Notes under the pieces: model-generated | Database searches by the model: none | Seen by the model: only the letters and a program-made list of their open reading frames with translations | Told to the model about the DNA's origin: nothing | Program-made: the position numbers and the translations under genes | In this document: piece by piece, positions 1 to 10,643 of the stretch | Layout: each line of letters opens with the position of its first letter | Numbering within the stretch: the first letter of the stretch is position 1 | Assembly (NCBI RefSeq): GCF_018861125.1 | Contig: NZ_JAHKQN010000024.1 | Coordinates: 25,177 to 89,176, forward strand | Length of the DNA stretch: 64,000 nucleotides | Direction: 5' to 3' | Source: Cellulophaga baltica | GTDB lineage: Bacteria; Bacteroidota; Bacteroidia; Flavobacteriales; Flavobacteriaceae

Positions 1-424
1 ACACAACCAAAAATTTATATAATTAACTGGAATACAGATTACTAAAAACAAATTATAAAATCAAAAATTACATATTTATAAATTATATTAACTAGAAATT
101 AATTATATTATAATGGACACAAAACTTTTCAACAATCTTGAAATAAATGTTGAAAAATATCAATTTTGTATAATTAAACATTTTCATCAATTTAAATTAT
201 GACAGCCAATTTTAGATAAACAATATTTTTAGCCCCCTTATTTTCATAATTCCATTATCATATTAATTTGAAATTGGTATAATATCCTGGATTTAATAAT
301 GACAAAATTAAACCTCTACAGATTCTTTAAGATTTAGTAACATATGTTATTCATTTTTAATTATATCTTGTGAAAATTAAACTTAATTTTTTAGGGTATT
401 TATTTTTAAAATTTCACTTTTACT
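1..424. other. AT-rich intergenic region before ppk1
   Basis: This stretch has no convincing reading frame. It is extremely AT-rich with short A and T runs. I found no exact TAnnTTTG box close to the ppk1 start and no strong hairpin. It presumably holds the ppk1 promoter and the end of whatever lies to the left. Confidence 0.5.
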
Positions 425-2422
425 ATGGCTATAAATACAAAAGAGTTTTTTAATAGAGATTTATCTTGGTTACGTTTTAATCACCGGGTATTACAAGAAG
501 CTAGTGATATTAGAAATCCGCTATATGAAAGACTTAAGTTTTTGGCTATTTTCTCATCAAACTTAGATGAGTTTTTCAAAGTTCGAGTGTCTGATATTCG
601 AAAAATAAAAGAGTTAGATAAACCTTTACGTAAAAAACTAATTACAAAGCCTAACAAATTACTCTCTAAAATTAAATCACAGGTAAATAAGCAACAAGAA
701 GAATTCGGAGCTATCTTTTTTAATGAGATTTTACCTGAACTAGCAAAACATAACATTCATTTGCTTAAAATTGAAGATTTAGATAGTCAACAAATAAGTT
801 TTATAATAGCATATTATGAAAGTATTAAGCACCAGTTTAAAATAATAAAAAATGAAGATTTTAAAACGCTTGAAAATGAGGTGCTATATCTTGTAGGCTC
901 TAGTACTAAAGGAGATTTAATAGGTTTGAAAATTATAGAAGATATTTCTCGTTTTGTTGAAATACCTAATAAAAAAGGTGAAAACAACTTCATTTTTATC
1001 GACGATGTGCTACGTTTTGCCTTAAAAGAAAATTTTGAATCTGAATTTTATGCCCTTAAAATTTCAAGAGATGCAGGACTCTATATTGACAGTGAATATT
1101 CTGGAGATTTACTTGAAAAAATAAAAAATGCATTACCTAACAGAGAAACAGGTCAAGTGACTAGGGCATTAATTGATCAATTAATGCCTAATGATTTAAT
1201 CTCCAAATTGGAAAAAACATTAGATATTAATGAGACTGATTTAGTAAAAGGTGGGCGTTATCATAATTTTAAAGACTTATTTGCTTTTCCTGAGGTAGAA
1301 AATGATGTATTGTATTTTAAAAACTTACCTCCTATTAAAAATGAGCGTTTTACAAATAAATCTTCTGTTTTTGAAGTTATTGAGCAAAAAGACCAATTAT
1401 TAAGTTTCCCCTACGAATCATTTAATGACGTAATTACCTTATTAGAAACTGCAGCGACAGATAAAACTGTAACTAAAATTAAAATTACACTATATCGTGT
1501 TGCGACAGATTCATCAGTATCAAAAGCTATTTTAAAAGCTATTAAAAATGGTAAAGAAGTTTTTGTTTTTATAGAAACTAAAGCTCGTTTTGATGAACAA
1601 AACAACATAAAATGGGGTAAATTATTGCAAGATAATGGTGCAAATGTAAAATATAGTTATGCTGGTATAAAAGTACATTCAAAAATATTTTACATTGAAA
1701 AAATAGAAAATGACACTTTAAAAAGTTATGCATATATCGGGAGTGGTAATTTTAATGAAAAAACATCTAAAATATATACTGATTTTGGTTTGATGACTGC
1801 AAACCCTAAGATTACTTCAGAAATAGCTCAGGTTTTTCAAGTTTTAGAAGGTAATTTAATTATTCCTAAAACTAAACACTTATTGGTGTCTCCATTTACA
1901 ACACGAAGCACTTTTACAAAACTTGTTGAAAATGAAATCGAAAATTCAAAATCAGGCAAGGAGGCTTATATCGTTTTAAAATTAAACAGTCTACAAGATG
2001 ATAAAATGATTCAACTTTTATATAAAGCCAACAATGCTGGTGTAAAAATTCGCTTATTAGTGAGGGGTATTTGTTGCTTGGTTCCTGGTATTAAAAACCA
2101 AAGTGAGCATATTTTTGTGACCAGTATTGTCGATCGTTTTTTAGAACATAGTAGAGTATATATTTTCGCAAATGGTGGGCAAGAAAAATTATATTTTGGT
2201 TCTGCTGATTGGATGACTAGAAATCTTGATTATAGAATTGAGGTTATTACTCCAATTTTAGATGCTACTATATTTCAACAAATTAAAAACCAGTTAGAAA
2301 TTCAATTAAACGATAATGCCAAAGCTCGAATAATTGATCATTTGCAAACGAACACTTATATTAATACTACAATTAAAGCCTCAGAAAGTTCACAACACAT
2401 AATTTACAGGAGCTTACTTTAG
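425..2422 (+). CDS. ppk1: Polyphosphate kinase 1
   Basis: This enzyme reversibly transfers the gamma-phosphate of ATP onto inorganic polyphosphate, in the cytoplasm or at the membrane. The 665-residue length is close to the usual PPK1 length of about 690. The N-terminal domain opens with FFNRDLSWLRFNHRVL and continues SSNLDEFFKVRV, both typical of the family. The two histidines of the phospholipase-D-like catalytic domains are visible: H418 in KVHSKIFYI (the expected autophosphorylated residue) and H575 in LEHSRVYIF. Start is the ATG giving MAINTKEFF. It is followed at about 135 bp by tamB on the same strand, with no obvious terminator between them. Assignment to PPK1 is firm. Confidence 0.95.
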   Translation: MAINTKEFFNRDLSWLRFNHRVLQEASDIRNPLYERLKFLAIFSSNLDEFFKVRVSDIRKIKELDKPLRKKLITKPNKLLSKIKSQVNKQQEEFGAIFFNEILPELAKHNIHLLKIEDLDSQQISFIIAYYESIKHQFKIIKNEDFKTLENEVLYLVGSSTKGDLIGLKIIEDISRFVEIPNKKGENNFIFIDDVLRFALKENFESEFYALKISRDAGLYIDSEYSGDLLEKIKNALPNRETGQVTRALIDQLMPNDLISKLEKTLDINETDLVKGGRYHNFKDLFAFPEVENDVLYFKNLPPIKNERFTNKSSVFEVIEQKDQLLSFPYESFNDVITLLETAATDKTVTKIKITLYRVATDSSVSKAILKAIKNGKEVFVFIETKARFDEQNNIKWGKLLQDNGANVKYSYAGIKVHSKIFYIEKIENDTLKSYAYIGSGNFNEKTSKIYTDFGLMTANPKITSEIAQVFQVLEGNLIIPKTKHLLVSPFTTRSTFTKLVENEIENSKSGKEAYIVLKLNSLQDDKMIQLLYKANNAGVKIRLLVRGICCLVPGIKNQSEHIFVTSIVDRFLEHSRVYIFANGGQEKLYFGSADWMTRNLDYRIEVITPILDATIFQQIKNQLEIQLNDNAKARIIDHLQTNTYINTTIKASESSQHIIYRSLL

Positions 2423-2557
2423 TTTATAAAAGAATGTCAACCTAAAATTGTATCAAAAATATAACGTCAGACTACTTAGGTTACATGCTATTGGGTTAAT
2501 TTAGTGTTGAGTAAAGCACATTACTTAATTTGAAATAGCAGATATTTGTTGGTTGAA

Positions 2558-5500
2558 ATGAAGAAGAAACAAAAACGCATTTTTAGGCGAGTTTTAAGGA
2601 TTTTTGCAGTTTTACTATTACTATTTATAGGTATTATTTTATTTATAAGAAGTCAGTGGGGGCAAGATATCATTGTAACCAAAGTTATAAAGTACGTTTC
2701 TGACAAAACAAATACTGAAATACGAATTGATAAACTCTTCGTTACATTTTCAGGGAATCTATATTTAGAAGGTCTTTATCTTGAAGATACAAAAGGTGAC
2801 ACATTAGTTTATTCAAAGACTTTAGAAGCTAATGTACCTTTTATGCCAATAATTACCGGTACTAGCGTTAGTTTAAATTCATTAACCTGGGAAGGCTTGA
2901 AAGCTAATGTTACTAGAGAAGAAGGTACGGAAGATTTTAATTTTAGTTTTTTAGTGAATGCATTTGCTACACAAGATACCGTACCAACTACTACAGAAAG
3001 TGAACCATTAAACCTTTCAATTGGTGATATAATTTTAAGTGATTTTGATATTACCTATAAAGATGATTTTTTAGGAATTGAAAGTGCCGTTAAATTGGGT
3101 ACGTTTGAGGTAGTTTTTGATGAGCTTGATCTTGAAAAAATGCGCTATGTAATTGATGATATTGAATTACAAAATACAACTATCAATTACAAACAAACAA
3201 AACCTTTTATTACCACCGAAGATACCACTACCACACAACTGCCTTATATAGAAATTGGTGATGTAGAATTTAAAAATGTAAAAGCAGATTACAACTCAGT
3301 AATTGATAAACAAATTGCTAATGTTACAATTGGAAATTTCAATTTACAGTTAAATAAAGCAGATTTAGAAACTAATACTTTTGAGATTGATAGATTAGCC
3401 TTAAACAATTCCAACATTAGTTTTAAAGCTGAAGCACCCGCTACAATTACCAATGATTCTATAGCAACCGAAACCACTTCACCTTTTGAGTGGCCAGCAT
3501 ATAAATTTACACTTAATGAGTTAAACTTTGAGAATAATAATCTTAATTACCAAGCAGGAAACACACCAGCTGAAGTAGGTACATTCAATGCAAATGCTAT
3601 TGAAATTTCTAACTTTAACTTAAAAACTTCTGACCTATCTTATGAAGCAGGGAAAGCTGCACTTTCATTAGAAACTTTTTCTTTTAAAGAAAAAAGCGGA
3701 TTCATGTTAAAAGATTTTGCTTTTAATGCTAATTTAGAAGATACAGAAGCTACAATTACAGACTTAAAACTAAAAACAAATAATAGTGAGCTTTATGGTA
3801 AAGCTTCTCTTAAATACAATGCTCTCCAGCAGTTAATTGATGCACCTGAAAATTCTTTTTTTAATATTGAACTGCCAAAGTTTGCTATAAATATTTCCGA
3901 TGCTTTTATTTTTCAACCCGATTTAAAGAACAATGAAAATATAGCTAAAACAGCTGAAAATAATATTACGGGAAATGTAACAGCTTCAGGAAGTTTAAAG
4001 GCTGTTCAAATACCCGATTTAATTATTAATTGGGGTGAAAACACACAAGTTTTAGCACAAGGTGAGCTAGGTAATTTAACGCAACCGGACTCTTTATCTT
4101 TTAATTTTAAAACTATCAAAGCCACATCAAACCGAAAAGATATCTTAAATTTTATTCATGAAGAAGACTTAGGTGTTTCAGTACCTAACACAATAAATTT
4201 AAATGCTATTGCTAGTGGAACAGCTACTGATGCTACTGGAGAAATACAAGTGAAAATACCTGAAGGAACTGCAAAAATCACAGGCAATTTTAAAAATACA
4301 AATCAAATTGCCTTTGGTGGAAATTTAAAAATAGACTCGCTTCAATTAAACAAATTACTTAAAAATGATCAACTAGGCGCTCTTTCATTTACTATGGATG
4401 TTTCAGGAAGTGGATCAAGTGTAAATACTTTAAATGCAAAATTAGCTACAGATTTTAGACAGTTAGAATTTAAAAAATATGACTTTTCAAACTTAAAATT
4501 AGATGGTGAAATTGTAAATGGAAAAGGAGCTATAAATCTAAATTTTAAAGACAAAAACTTAAACCTTAATGCAGACACCAATATTAATCTTGATTCTACT
4601 GCTTCTGCTATAAAATTAAATTTAAATATTATTGGTGCAGATTTATATGCTTTAGGAGTTACAAATGAAAATATTAAAATTGCTTCGCAACTAAATACAG
4701 AATTTAGTGGGAATGCCGATGACTTCACATTAAATGCTACAATTAAAGAAACTATAGCGGTATTAAATAATGAACAGTACCGAATGGGCGAATTAAATTT
4801 GGCCAGCAAAATTGATACTAGTAGTACCAAATTTGAAGTTAGTAGTAGATTCTTAAATGGTAATTTAAAAGCTAATAGTTCTATTAATAAACTTAATACC
4901 GCACTACAACAACAATTTAAATATTATTTTTCAGATTCTATCGTGGAAAATGAAACGACAAATCCTATTGTTTTAAATATGGATTTTAAACTAAGGCCTA
5001 CTCCTATCCTAACTGAAGTATTCTTAAGAGATGTAGAGCGTTTAGATACAATTTCAATTTCAGCTGATTTCAATTCTATAACTAAAAACCTGAATGCATC
5101 GTTGATTTTACCATCTGCAATGTATAATGGCAGTTCGGTTGATAGCTTGCAAGTAAGTGTTAATGGTAGTGCAAATGATTTAAATTTTATAGCTAGTTTA
5201 AATAGTCTTTCCTCCGATCCTATTTTAATTAAGAAAACAGTTTTTGAAGGAGTTTTAAAAAATAATGCAATGGACCTAGATTTTACATCGTATGATGATG
5301 ATCAGAAACTATTGCACATAGCATCAGAACTAATATTAGCAAAAGATACCACTAAACTGCATATTAACCCATCAGAACTAATTTTTAATAAGAAACAATG
5401 GAATATATATGAAGACAATAATATTTACATTGGAGAAAATATTCTAGATTTTAATAATGTAACTTTCTCTAATAACACCCAAGAACTAACTTTAAGTAAC

Positions 5501-7549
5501 GCTATTGAAGGAATTGATAAAGAACACTTTGGTGTTGAATTTAATAATTTTAAACTGCAGACTTTCCTTAGTTTATTAAATCCAGAAGAAGCGCTAGCAT
5601 CTGGTTTGGTTGATGGTAGTTTTGTAGTAGAAAATCCTTTTGGGGCAACAGGTATTATTGCTGATTTTAGTATCAATAAGCTAAATGCTTTACAAACACC
5701 TTTAGGGAACTTAAACCTAAAAGCCAATTCTGTTAGTAACACTGGTTATAACTTTGATATGGCCTTAAAAGATGGTAATATTGATTTGGACCTAACTGGT
5801 GATTATACAGCTGATGCTACTGGCGCCAAATTAAATTTAGATTTAGCGCTTAACAAATTAGGCTTAAAAGTATTAGAATCTTTTACAGATAATGCTGTTA
5901 CTGACACTTCCGGTTCTATTTCTGGAAATGTAAGTTTAAGTGGCACTACAACAGATCCAATTTATGAAGGAAATTTTGCTTTCAATGACACCAAATTTAA
6001 AATCTCGGAATTAAATTCTGTTTTCAAAATTTCAAATAAAAATTTAAAAGTTGATAACTCAGGATTGTATTTAAATAATTTTACAATTAACGACAACAAC
6101 AATAATAGCTTTTCTGTTGATGGAACTATAAAAACTGCTGATATTACAAACCCTACATTCAATTTAAGCTTAAATGCAAATGCTTTTCAAGTCATGAATT
6201 CTACTGAAGAAGACAATGAATTATTTTATGGTAAAGCAAGTATGGATGCTGATATTCTGGTTAAAGGCGATTTAAACCTGCCAATTGTTACTGGCAAATT
6301 TAAAATTGGTGAACTTACTGATATTACTTATGTGGTTCCTGAATCACAACTAGATATTGAAGAGCGTGATGGAGTTGTAATATTTGTAAACCAAAAAAAT
6401 CCTGATGCAATACTTACCCGAAAAGAGGAAGAAGAATCATCATCAATATTAAAAGGATACAAGGTAAACACTATTCTACAAGTTGATAATAATGCCGTTT
6501 TTAATGTCATTATTGATAAAAAAACGGGTGATAATCTTCAAGTATCCGGTGAGGCTGATTTAAATTTTGGTATGAATGCTGTTGGAACAATGAGTTTATC
6601 TGGTCGTTATGAATTAAATAAAGGCCATTATGAGACTATTTTATACAATGTAGTAAAACGCAAATTCTCAATTAAAGAAGGAAGTACGATTACCTGGAAT
6701 GGTAGTCCAACGGATGCTGACCTTGATGTTACGGCAATTTATAATGTTGATGCATCGGCCACTAATTTAATGAGTAGTTTAACATCTAGTGAAGATTCGA
6801 GTGTATCGAGTAAATACCAGCAAGTGCTTTCATTTATGGTGTATTTAAATGTTGAAGGAGAAATACTAGCTCCTGAAATATCTTTTAGCTTAGATATGGC
6901 TGAAGAAGACCAAAGCGCAATTAGTGGCACAGTTTACGAACAAGTGCAACAGCTAAATGAACAAGAATCAGAATTAAACAAACAAGTTTTTTCACTATTA
7001 ACATTAAACCGTTTCTTCCCAAGTTCAGGCAGTGATGGTAGTAGTGGCGGTACCGCAACAATAGCACGTAGTAATGTGAGCAAAGTTTTATCAAGCCAAT
7101 TAAATACCTTTTCAGATAAGTTATTGGGTAACTCTGGTTTTCAATTAGGTTTTGATTTTGACAGTTATACCGATTACACAGGTGATAACCCTGAAGATAG
7201 AACACAACTAAACATAAATGCACAGAAAAAATTATTTAACAATAGATTAATTGTTACCGCAGGCAGTACCGTTGACGTAGAAGGTAGTGCACAAACTGAA
7301 GATGAGGAAACACCCATAATAGGTAATGTGAGTTTAGAATATTTATTATCTGAAGATGGTAGGTATCGTTTAAAAGGTTTTCGCAAAAATGAATATGAAA
7401 ACATTATTGACGGGCAACTAATTATTACAGGAGTCGCTTTAATTTTTAACAAAGAATTCAATAGTTTTAGTGAGTTATTTAACCCCTTAAAAGAAGATAA
7501 AAAAGAACAATACAAAGATAAAAGTGATACTGAAGATAATAATGAATAA
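2558..7549 (+). CDS. tamB: TamB-like translocation/assembly module protein (DUF490)
   Basis: This is a large inner-membrane-anchored periplasmic protein of 1663 residues. TamB-like proteins bridge the envelope and work with an Omp85 partner in outer-membrane protein insertion or lipid transport. One N-terminal transmembrane helix (about residues 12-31) follows a very basic start, MKKKQKRIFRRVLRIF. The rest is a long run of alternating beta-strand repeats rich in Asn, Leu and Thr, as in AsmA/TamB solenoids. It ends with a DUF490-type region (roughly the last 400 residues, including LQVSGEADLNFGM). I chose the ATG at 2558 over an upstream TTG because it starts directly at the basic signal-anchor. 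The next gene, 40 bp downstream, encodes the Omp85 partner, which supports the call. Confidence 0.9.
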   Translation: MKKKQKRIFRRVLRIFAVLLLLFIGIILFIRSQWGQDIIVTKVIKYVSDKTNTEIRIDKLFVTFSGNLYLEGLYLEDTKGDTLVYSKTLEANVPFMPIITGTSVSLNSLTWEGLKANVTREEGTEDFNFSFLVNAFATQDTVPTTTESEPLNLSIGDIILSDFDITYKDDFLGIESAVKLGTFEVVFDELDLEKMRYVIDDIELQNTTINYKQTKPFITTEDTTTTQLPYIEIGDVEFKNVKADYNSVIDKQIANVTIGNFNLQLNKADLETNTFEIDRLALNNSNISFKAEAPATITNDSIATETTSPFEWPAYKFTLNELNFENNNLNYQAGNTPAEVGTFNANAIEISNFNLKTSDLSYEAGKAALSLETFSFKEKSGFMLKDFAFNANLEDTEATITDLKLKTNNSELYGKASLKYNALQQLIDAPENSFFNIELPKFAINISDAFIFQPDLKNNENIAKTAENNITGNVTASGSLKAVQIPDLIINWGENTQVLAQGELGNLTQPDSLSFNFKTIKATSNRKDILNFIHEEDLGVSVPNTINLNAIASGTATDATGEIQVKIPEGTAKITGNFKNTNQIAFGGNLKIDSLQLNKLLKNDQLGALSFTMDVSGSGSSVNTLNAKLATDFRQLEFKKYDFSNLKLDGEIVNGKGAINLNFKDKNLNLNADTNINLDSTASAIKLNLNIIGADLYALGVTNENIKIASQLNTEFSGNADDFTLNATIKETIAVLNNEQYRMGELNLASKIDTSSTKFEVSSRFLNGNLKANSSINKLNTALQQQFKYYFSDSIVENETTNPIVLNMDFKLRPTPILTEVFLRDVERLDTISISADFNSITKNLNASLILPSAMYNGSSVDSLQVSVNGSANDLNFIASLNSLSSDPILIKKTVFEGVLKNNAMDLDFTSYDDDQKLLHIASELILAKDTTKLHINPSELIFNKKQWNIYEDNNIYIGENILDFNNVTFSNNTQELTLSNAIEGIDKEHFGVEFNNFKLQTFLSLLNPEEALASGLVDGSFVVENPFGATGIIADFSINKLNALQTPLGNLNLKANSVSNTGYNFDMALKDGNIDLDLTGDYTADATGAKLNLDLALNKLGLKVLESFTDNAVTDTSGSISGNVSLSGTTTDPIYEGNFAFNDTKFKISELNSVFKISNKNLKVDNSGLYLNNFTINDNNNNSFSVDGTIKTADITNPTFNLSLNANAFQVMNSTEEDNELFYGKASMDADILVKGDLNLPIVTGKFKIGELTDITYVVPESQLDIEERDGVVIFVNQKNPDAILTRKEEEESSSILKGYKVNTILQVDNNAVFNVIIDKKTGDNLQVSGEADLNFGMNAVGTMSLSGRYELNKGHYETILYNVVKRKFSIKEGSTITWNGSPTDADLDVTAIYNVDASATNLMSSLTSSEDSSVSSKYQQVLSFMVYLNVEGEILAPEISFSLDMAEEDQSAISGTVYEQVQQLNEQESELNKQVFSLLTLNRFFPSSGSDGSSGGTATIARSNVSKVLSSQLNTFSDKLLGNSGFQLGFDFDSYTDYTGDNPEDRTQLNINAQKKLFNNRLIVTAGSTVDVEGSAQTEDEETPIIGNVSLEYLLSEDGRYRLKGFRKNEYENIIDGQLIITGVALIFNKEFNSFSELFNPLKEDKKEQYKDKSDTEDNNE

Positions 7550-7589
7550 TCATCTAATTTTAAATTGATTATCTTATAAAACATATAAA

Positions 7590-9899
7590 TTGAAAAAATA
7601 TTTTAAATATAATTATATCGCAGGCCTATTCTTATTATTGGGTGCTTACTCTTGTGGTGTATCAAAATACCTACCTGAAGGAGAAGTTTTTTATACGGGC
7701 GCTTCAATAAATCTTGAAGCGGAAGAAGACACTTTAAAAACAACAAAAATTAAAGAAGAGCTACAATATTTAATACCAACACAACCAAATTCTAAATTCT
7801 TGGGCATTCGTTTAGGTTTATATTATCATTATAAGGCACAGCAAGAAAAGCCTGGTTTTTTAAATAAATGGTTGAATAAAAAATTCGGAGAAGAACCTGT
7901 ATATTTATCTGAAATTAATCCGCCACGTGTTCAAGAATTAATGCGAAACCGATTAGAAAACAGAGGTTTTTTCTATAGTAACGTAAATTCTGAAATAACT
8001 ACTACTCCTAAATACGGAAGCATTGAATATACAGCGAAACTACCTGAACCTTATCGCTTAGAAAAATTAGAGCTTAAAAATGATTCACTTCTTATCTATT
8101 CTGAAATTAGACAAATTTTAGAAAAAACACCAATTAAGTCTGGTAGTAGATTTGATTTGGCTTTATTAAAATACGAACGAGAACGCATTGACAATCAATT
8201 AAAACAAAAAGGATATTATAATTTTAATTCAGATTTCTTAATTTTTGAAGCTGACACTAATAAATACAAAACCCCAAAATTTGATTTATTACTTCGTTTA
8301 AAAAACAGTACTCCAAAAAAATCAACTATACCCTACACAATTGATTCAATTACTGTTTACCCTAAATATACCGTTGAAGATACTACCGCCGTTACTGAAA
8401 ATACAGTTGTAAATGGAATAAATTTTATTCAGGAAAACGAATTTTTTAAACCGAAAAGATTAGAGCCTTATATTCTTTTTAAGAAAGGAGAAAAATATAA
8501 TGCGAATACTGCCAAACTTACAAGTAATAGATTCTCATCAATAGGAAGTTACAAATACGTAAACATTCAATTTAAAGAAAAAGATACTGCGGCTGCTTTA
8601 GATGAAATTGGTTCGTTAGATATGGACATTTTTCTATCACCATTAACAAAAAGATCTGCTCGAATTGAATTACAAGGCTTAACTAAATCAAATGGGTTTA
8701 CAGGTCCAGGAGTGTCTCTTTCATACAGTAACAGGAATGTTTTGGGTGGTGGTGAAACATTGAGTATTACGGGTAATTTCTCTTATGAAATGCAATTATC
8801 AGGCAGCAATAATAATACTAGTATTGGTGGTGGTTTAACAACAGATTTAGTTTTCCCTAGGTTAGTGCCTTTTTCTCCAAGTTTGTTTAAAGACAATGTT
8901 CCTAAAACTAAAATTAGCTTAGGTTTTGAGTTTTTAAATAGAACTGACTTATATACTTTAACTTCACTCTCAAGCACTTTTGGTTACTTATGGAATGAAA
9001 ATAAATATGTATATCATGAGCTCAACCCTATAAGTATTAATTATGTAAGCTTAAGTGATACTACTGAAGAATTTGAAGAGATATTAGATGAAAACTCATA
9101 TTTAGAAAGCAGTTTTGAACAGCAATTTATTGCAGGACTTACCTATAAATTTACTTTTAATGAGTTGGTTGATGAAGGTAAAACAAACCCAATTTATTTC
9201 TCTACCAATTTTGATATAGCTGGTAATGCTTTAAACCTTTTAAGTGGTGGTAATGATAAGGCTTTTGGTTTAGACTATGCACAATACGCAAAAATAGATG
9301 CAGACTTTAGGTTTTATCACAGATGGAAAAATGACAACACTTTTATTGCTCGTGCGTATGGAGGCTTGGGAGTACCTTACGGTAACTCAAGTACATTACC
9401 TTATGCTAAACAGTTTTTCTCTGGTGGCGCATATAGTGTTCGAGCATTTCAAATTAGATCATTAGGTCCTGGTACTTTTTTTACAGAAGATGATGATACT
9501 AGTTCGTATTACGACCAATCTGGTAATTTAAAATTAGAAGCAAACTTAGAATATCGTTTCCCAATTGTTCCCTACTTGAAAGGTGCTCTTTTTGCTGATG
9601 TCGGTAATATCTGGCTTACTTATGATGTAGATATATCAGAAGATGATGACGAAGATGATATTGCTTTTCTTGAAGAATTAAGTAGTAAAGGTAAATTTAG
9701 TAGTAATTGGGCCAAAGAACTGGGTGCTGGTGTAGGTTTCGGATTAAGAGTAGATATACAAAGTTTTGTTATTCGTTTAGATTTAGCTTCCCCGTTTAGA
9801 GTACCATATTATGATGAAGGTGAACGTAGTAGAATTCCATTTTTTGATGGTGGAGATGATAATTTAATGTTCAATTTTGCAATAGGGTATCCTTTTTAA
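7590..9899 (+). CDS. tamA: BamA/TamA-family outer-membrane protein (Omp85), lipoprotein form
   Basis: This 769-residue Omp85-family barrel is predicted to be the outer-membrane partner of the preceding TamB. The N-terminus is a lipoprotein signal (LLLGAYSC, cysteine about residue 22), a common Bacteroidota variant. POTRA-like segments cover about residues 30-330. A C-terminal beta-barrel with many aromatic-ended strands ends in ...AIGYPF, a terminal phenylalanine typical of barrel signals. FSGGAYSVRAFQIRSLGPG matches the conserved Omp85 GG..VRG region of loop 6. An acidic loop (SEDDDEDD) sits near residue 685. The start is probably TTG: the next in-frame Met lies about 110 residues in and would remove the signal peptide. 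Confidence 0.9.
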   Translation: MKKYFKYNYIAGLFLLLGAYSCGVSKYLPEGEVFYTGASINLEAEEDTLKTTKIKEELQYLIPTQPNSKFLGIRLGLYYHYKAQQEKPGFLNKWLNKKFGEEPVYLSEINPPRVQELMRNRLENRGFFYSNVNSEITTTPKYGSIEYTAKLPEPYRLEKLELKNDSLLIYSEIRQILEKTPIKSGSRFDLALLKYERERIDNQLKQKGYYNFNSDFLIFEADTNKYKTPKFDLLLRLKNSTPKKSTIPYTIDSITVYPKYTVEDTTAVTENTVVNGINFIQENEFFKPKRLEPYILFKKGEKYNANTAKLTSNRFSSIGSYKYVNIQFKEKDTAAALDEIGSLDMDIFLSPLTKRSARIELQGLTKSNGFTGPGVSLSYSNRNVLGGGETLSITGNFSYEMQLSGSNNNTSIGGGLTTDLVFPRLVPFSPSLFKDNVPKTKISLGFEFLNRTDLYTLTSLSSTFGYLWNENKYVYHELNPISINYVSLSDTTEEFEEILDENSYLESSFEQQFIAGLTYKFTFNELVDEGKTNPIYFSTNFDIAGNALNLLSGGNDKAFGLDYAQYAKIDADFRFYHRWKNDNTFIARAYGGLGVPYGNSSTLPYAKQFFSGGAYSVRAFQIRSLGPGTFFTEDDDTSSYYDQSGNLKLEANLEYRFPIVPYLKGALFADVGNIWLTYDVDISEDDDEDDIAFLEELSSKGKFSSNWAKELGAGVGFGLRVDIQSFVIRLDLASPFRVPYYDEGERSRIPFFDGGDDNLMFNFAIGYPF

Positions 9900-10643
9900 A
9901 AAAGCATCATTTATTGACAACTATTAATTCTGTGAAAACAATAAAACACTGACTATCAGTTAAATTAACATTATACGAGACAAGATCATTTTGCAATCAC
10001 ATCAATATACTATTGATTTTCGTATTTACATTTAAAGGCAAATATTTCCAATATAATTTATTAAACTGTTTCTCATTTTTTTTTAAGTTAATTTTTCTCT
10101 TAGATAATGTACAGTCGCCTTAACTGTAGTCTTTCTGATAAATAGCTCAAACTAGAGTTTAAGCTAATTAGTTTTTGAACAATTTTTCCAATATTAAATT
10201 TGCTACATCTTAAATAACAATCAGCAAAAGCATAAATTTCAGGAACTTCTTTATAATTGCTAAGTAGGTAAATACTCTTGTTTATTTTCATTTACAACCT
10301 AAAGTTCCATAAAAATCGCCTTTATATTTCCTTGATCCTTTAAAGGCTCCTAACGTATATTAGGAGTCTCGTAAATTTCTTTATCAAGCAGTTCTATTAC
10401 AGTATTTTTTATGAAGCTACGCACTTCCTGAATACACTAGAATATTTAATAAAACGAAGAGAAGAATTTAAATTTTACTAAAAAATATTTACAATTTAAA
10501 TGAGCTTAAAATTCATAGCAATTGTTTAATACCTATAATATATTTCTATTATAAAATGAAAATCAATAGAAGTATCCTTTTTTCTTATTGAGTTAAACCA
10601 AGCTGTATTCATTCTATAATTTTGAATCATAAAAAAATATACT
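9900..10643. other. Long intergenic region, no convincing gene
   Basis: About 740 bp between tamA and a dehydrogenase gene. A 63-codon frame on the minus strand (10100-10291) has an ATG but no recognisable product and no exact promoter box. An imperfect hairpin lies at 10345-10368 (9-bp stem with one G-U, 6-base loop), not followed by a T-run. The right end carries the promoter of the next gene. The region may be decayed coding sequence. Confidence 0.45.
10617..10624 (+). promoter_or_regulatory. Predicted minus-7 box of the SDR gene at 10644
   Basis: TAATTTTG matches the Bacteroidota TAnnTTTG consensus exactly. It would start transcription near 10631, leaving a leader of about 13 bases before the ATG. 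Confidence 0.55.

Noticed and set aside
4369-4830. 153-codon minus-strand frame
   Set aside because: It lies wholly inside tamB, opposite a continuous family-typical protein; AT-rich repeats give long shadow frames.
10100-10291. 63-codon minus-strand frame in the 9.9-10.6 kb gap
   Set aside because: It has an ATG but no recognisable product, no exact promoter box and low-complexity AT-rich codons; kept only as part of the intergenic entry.
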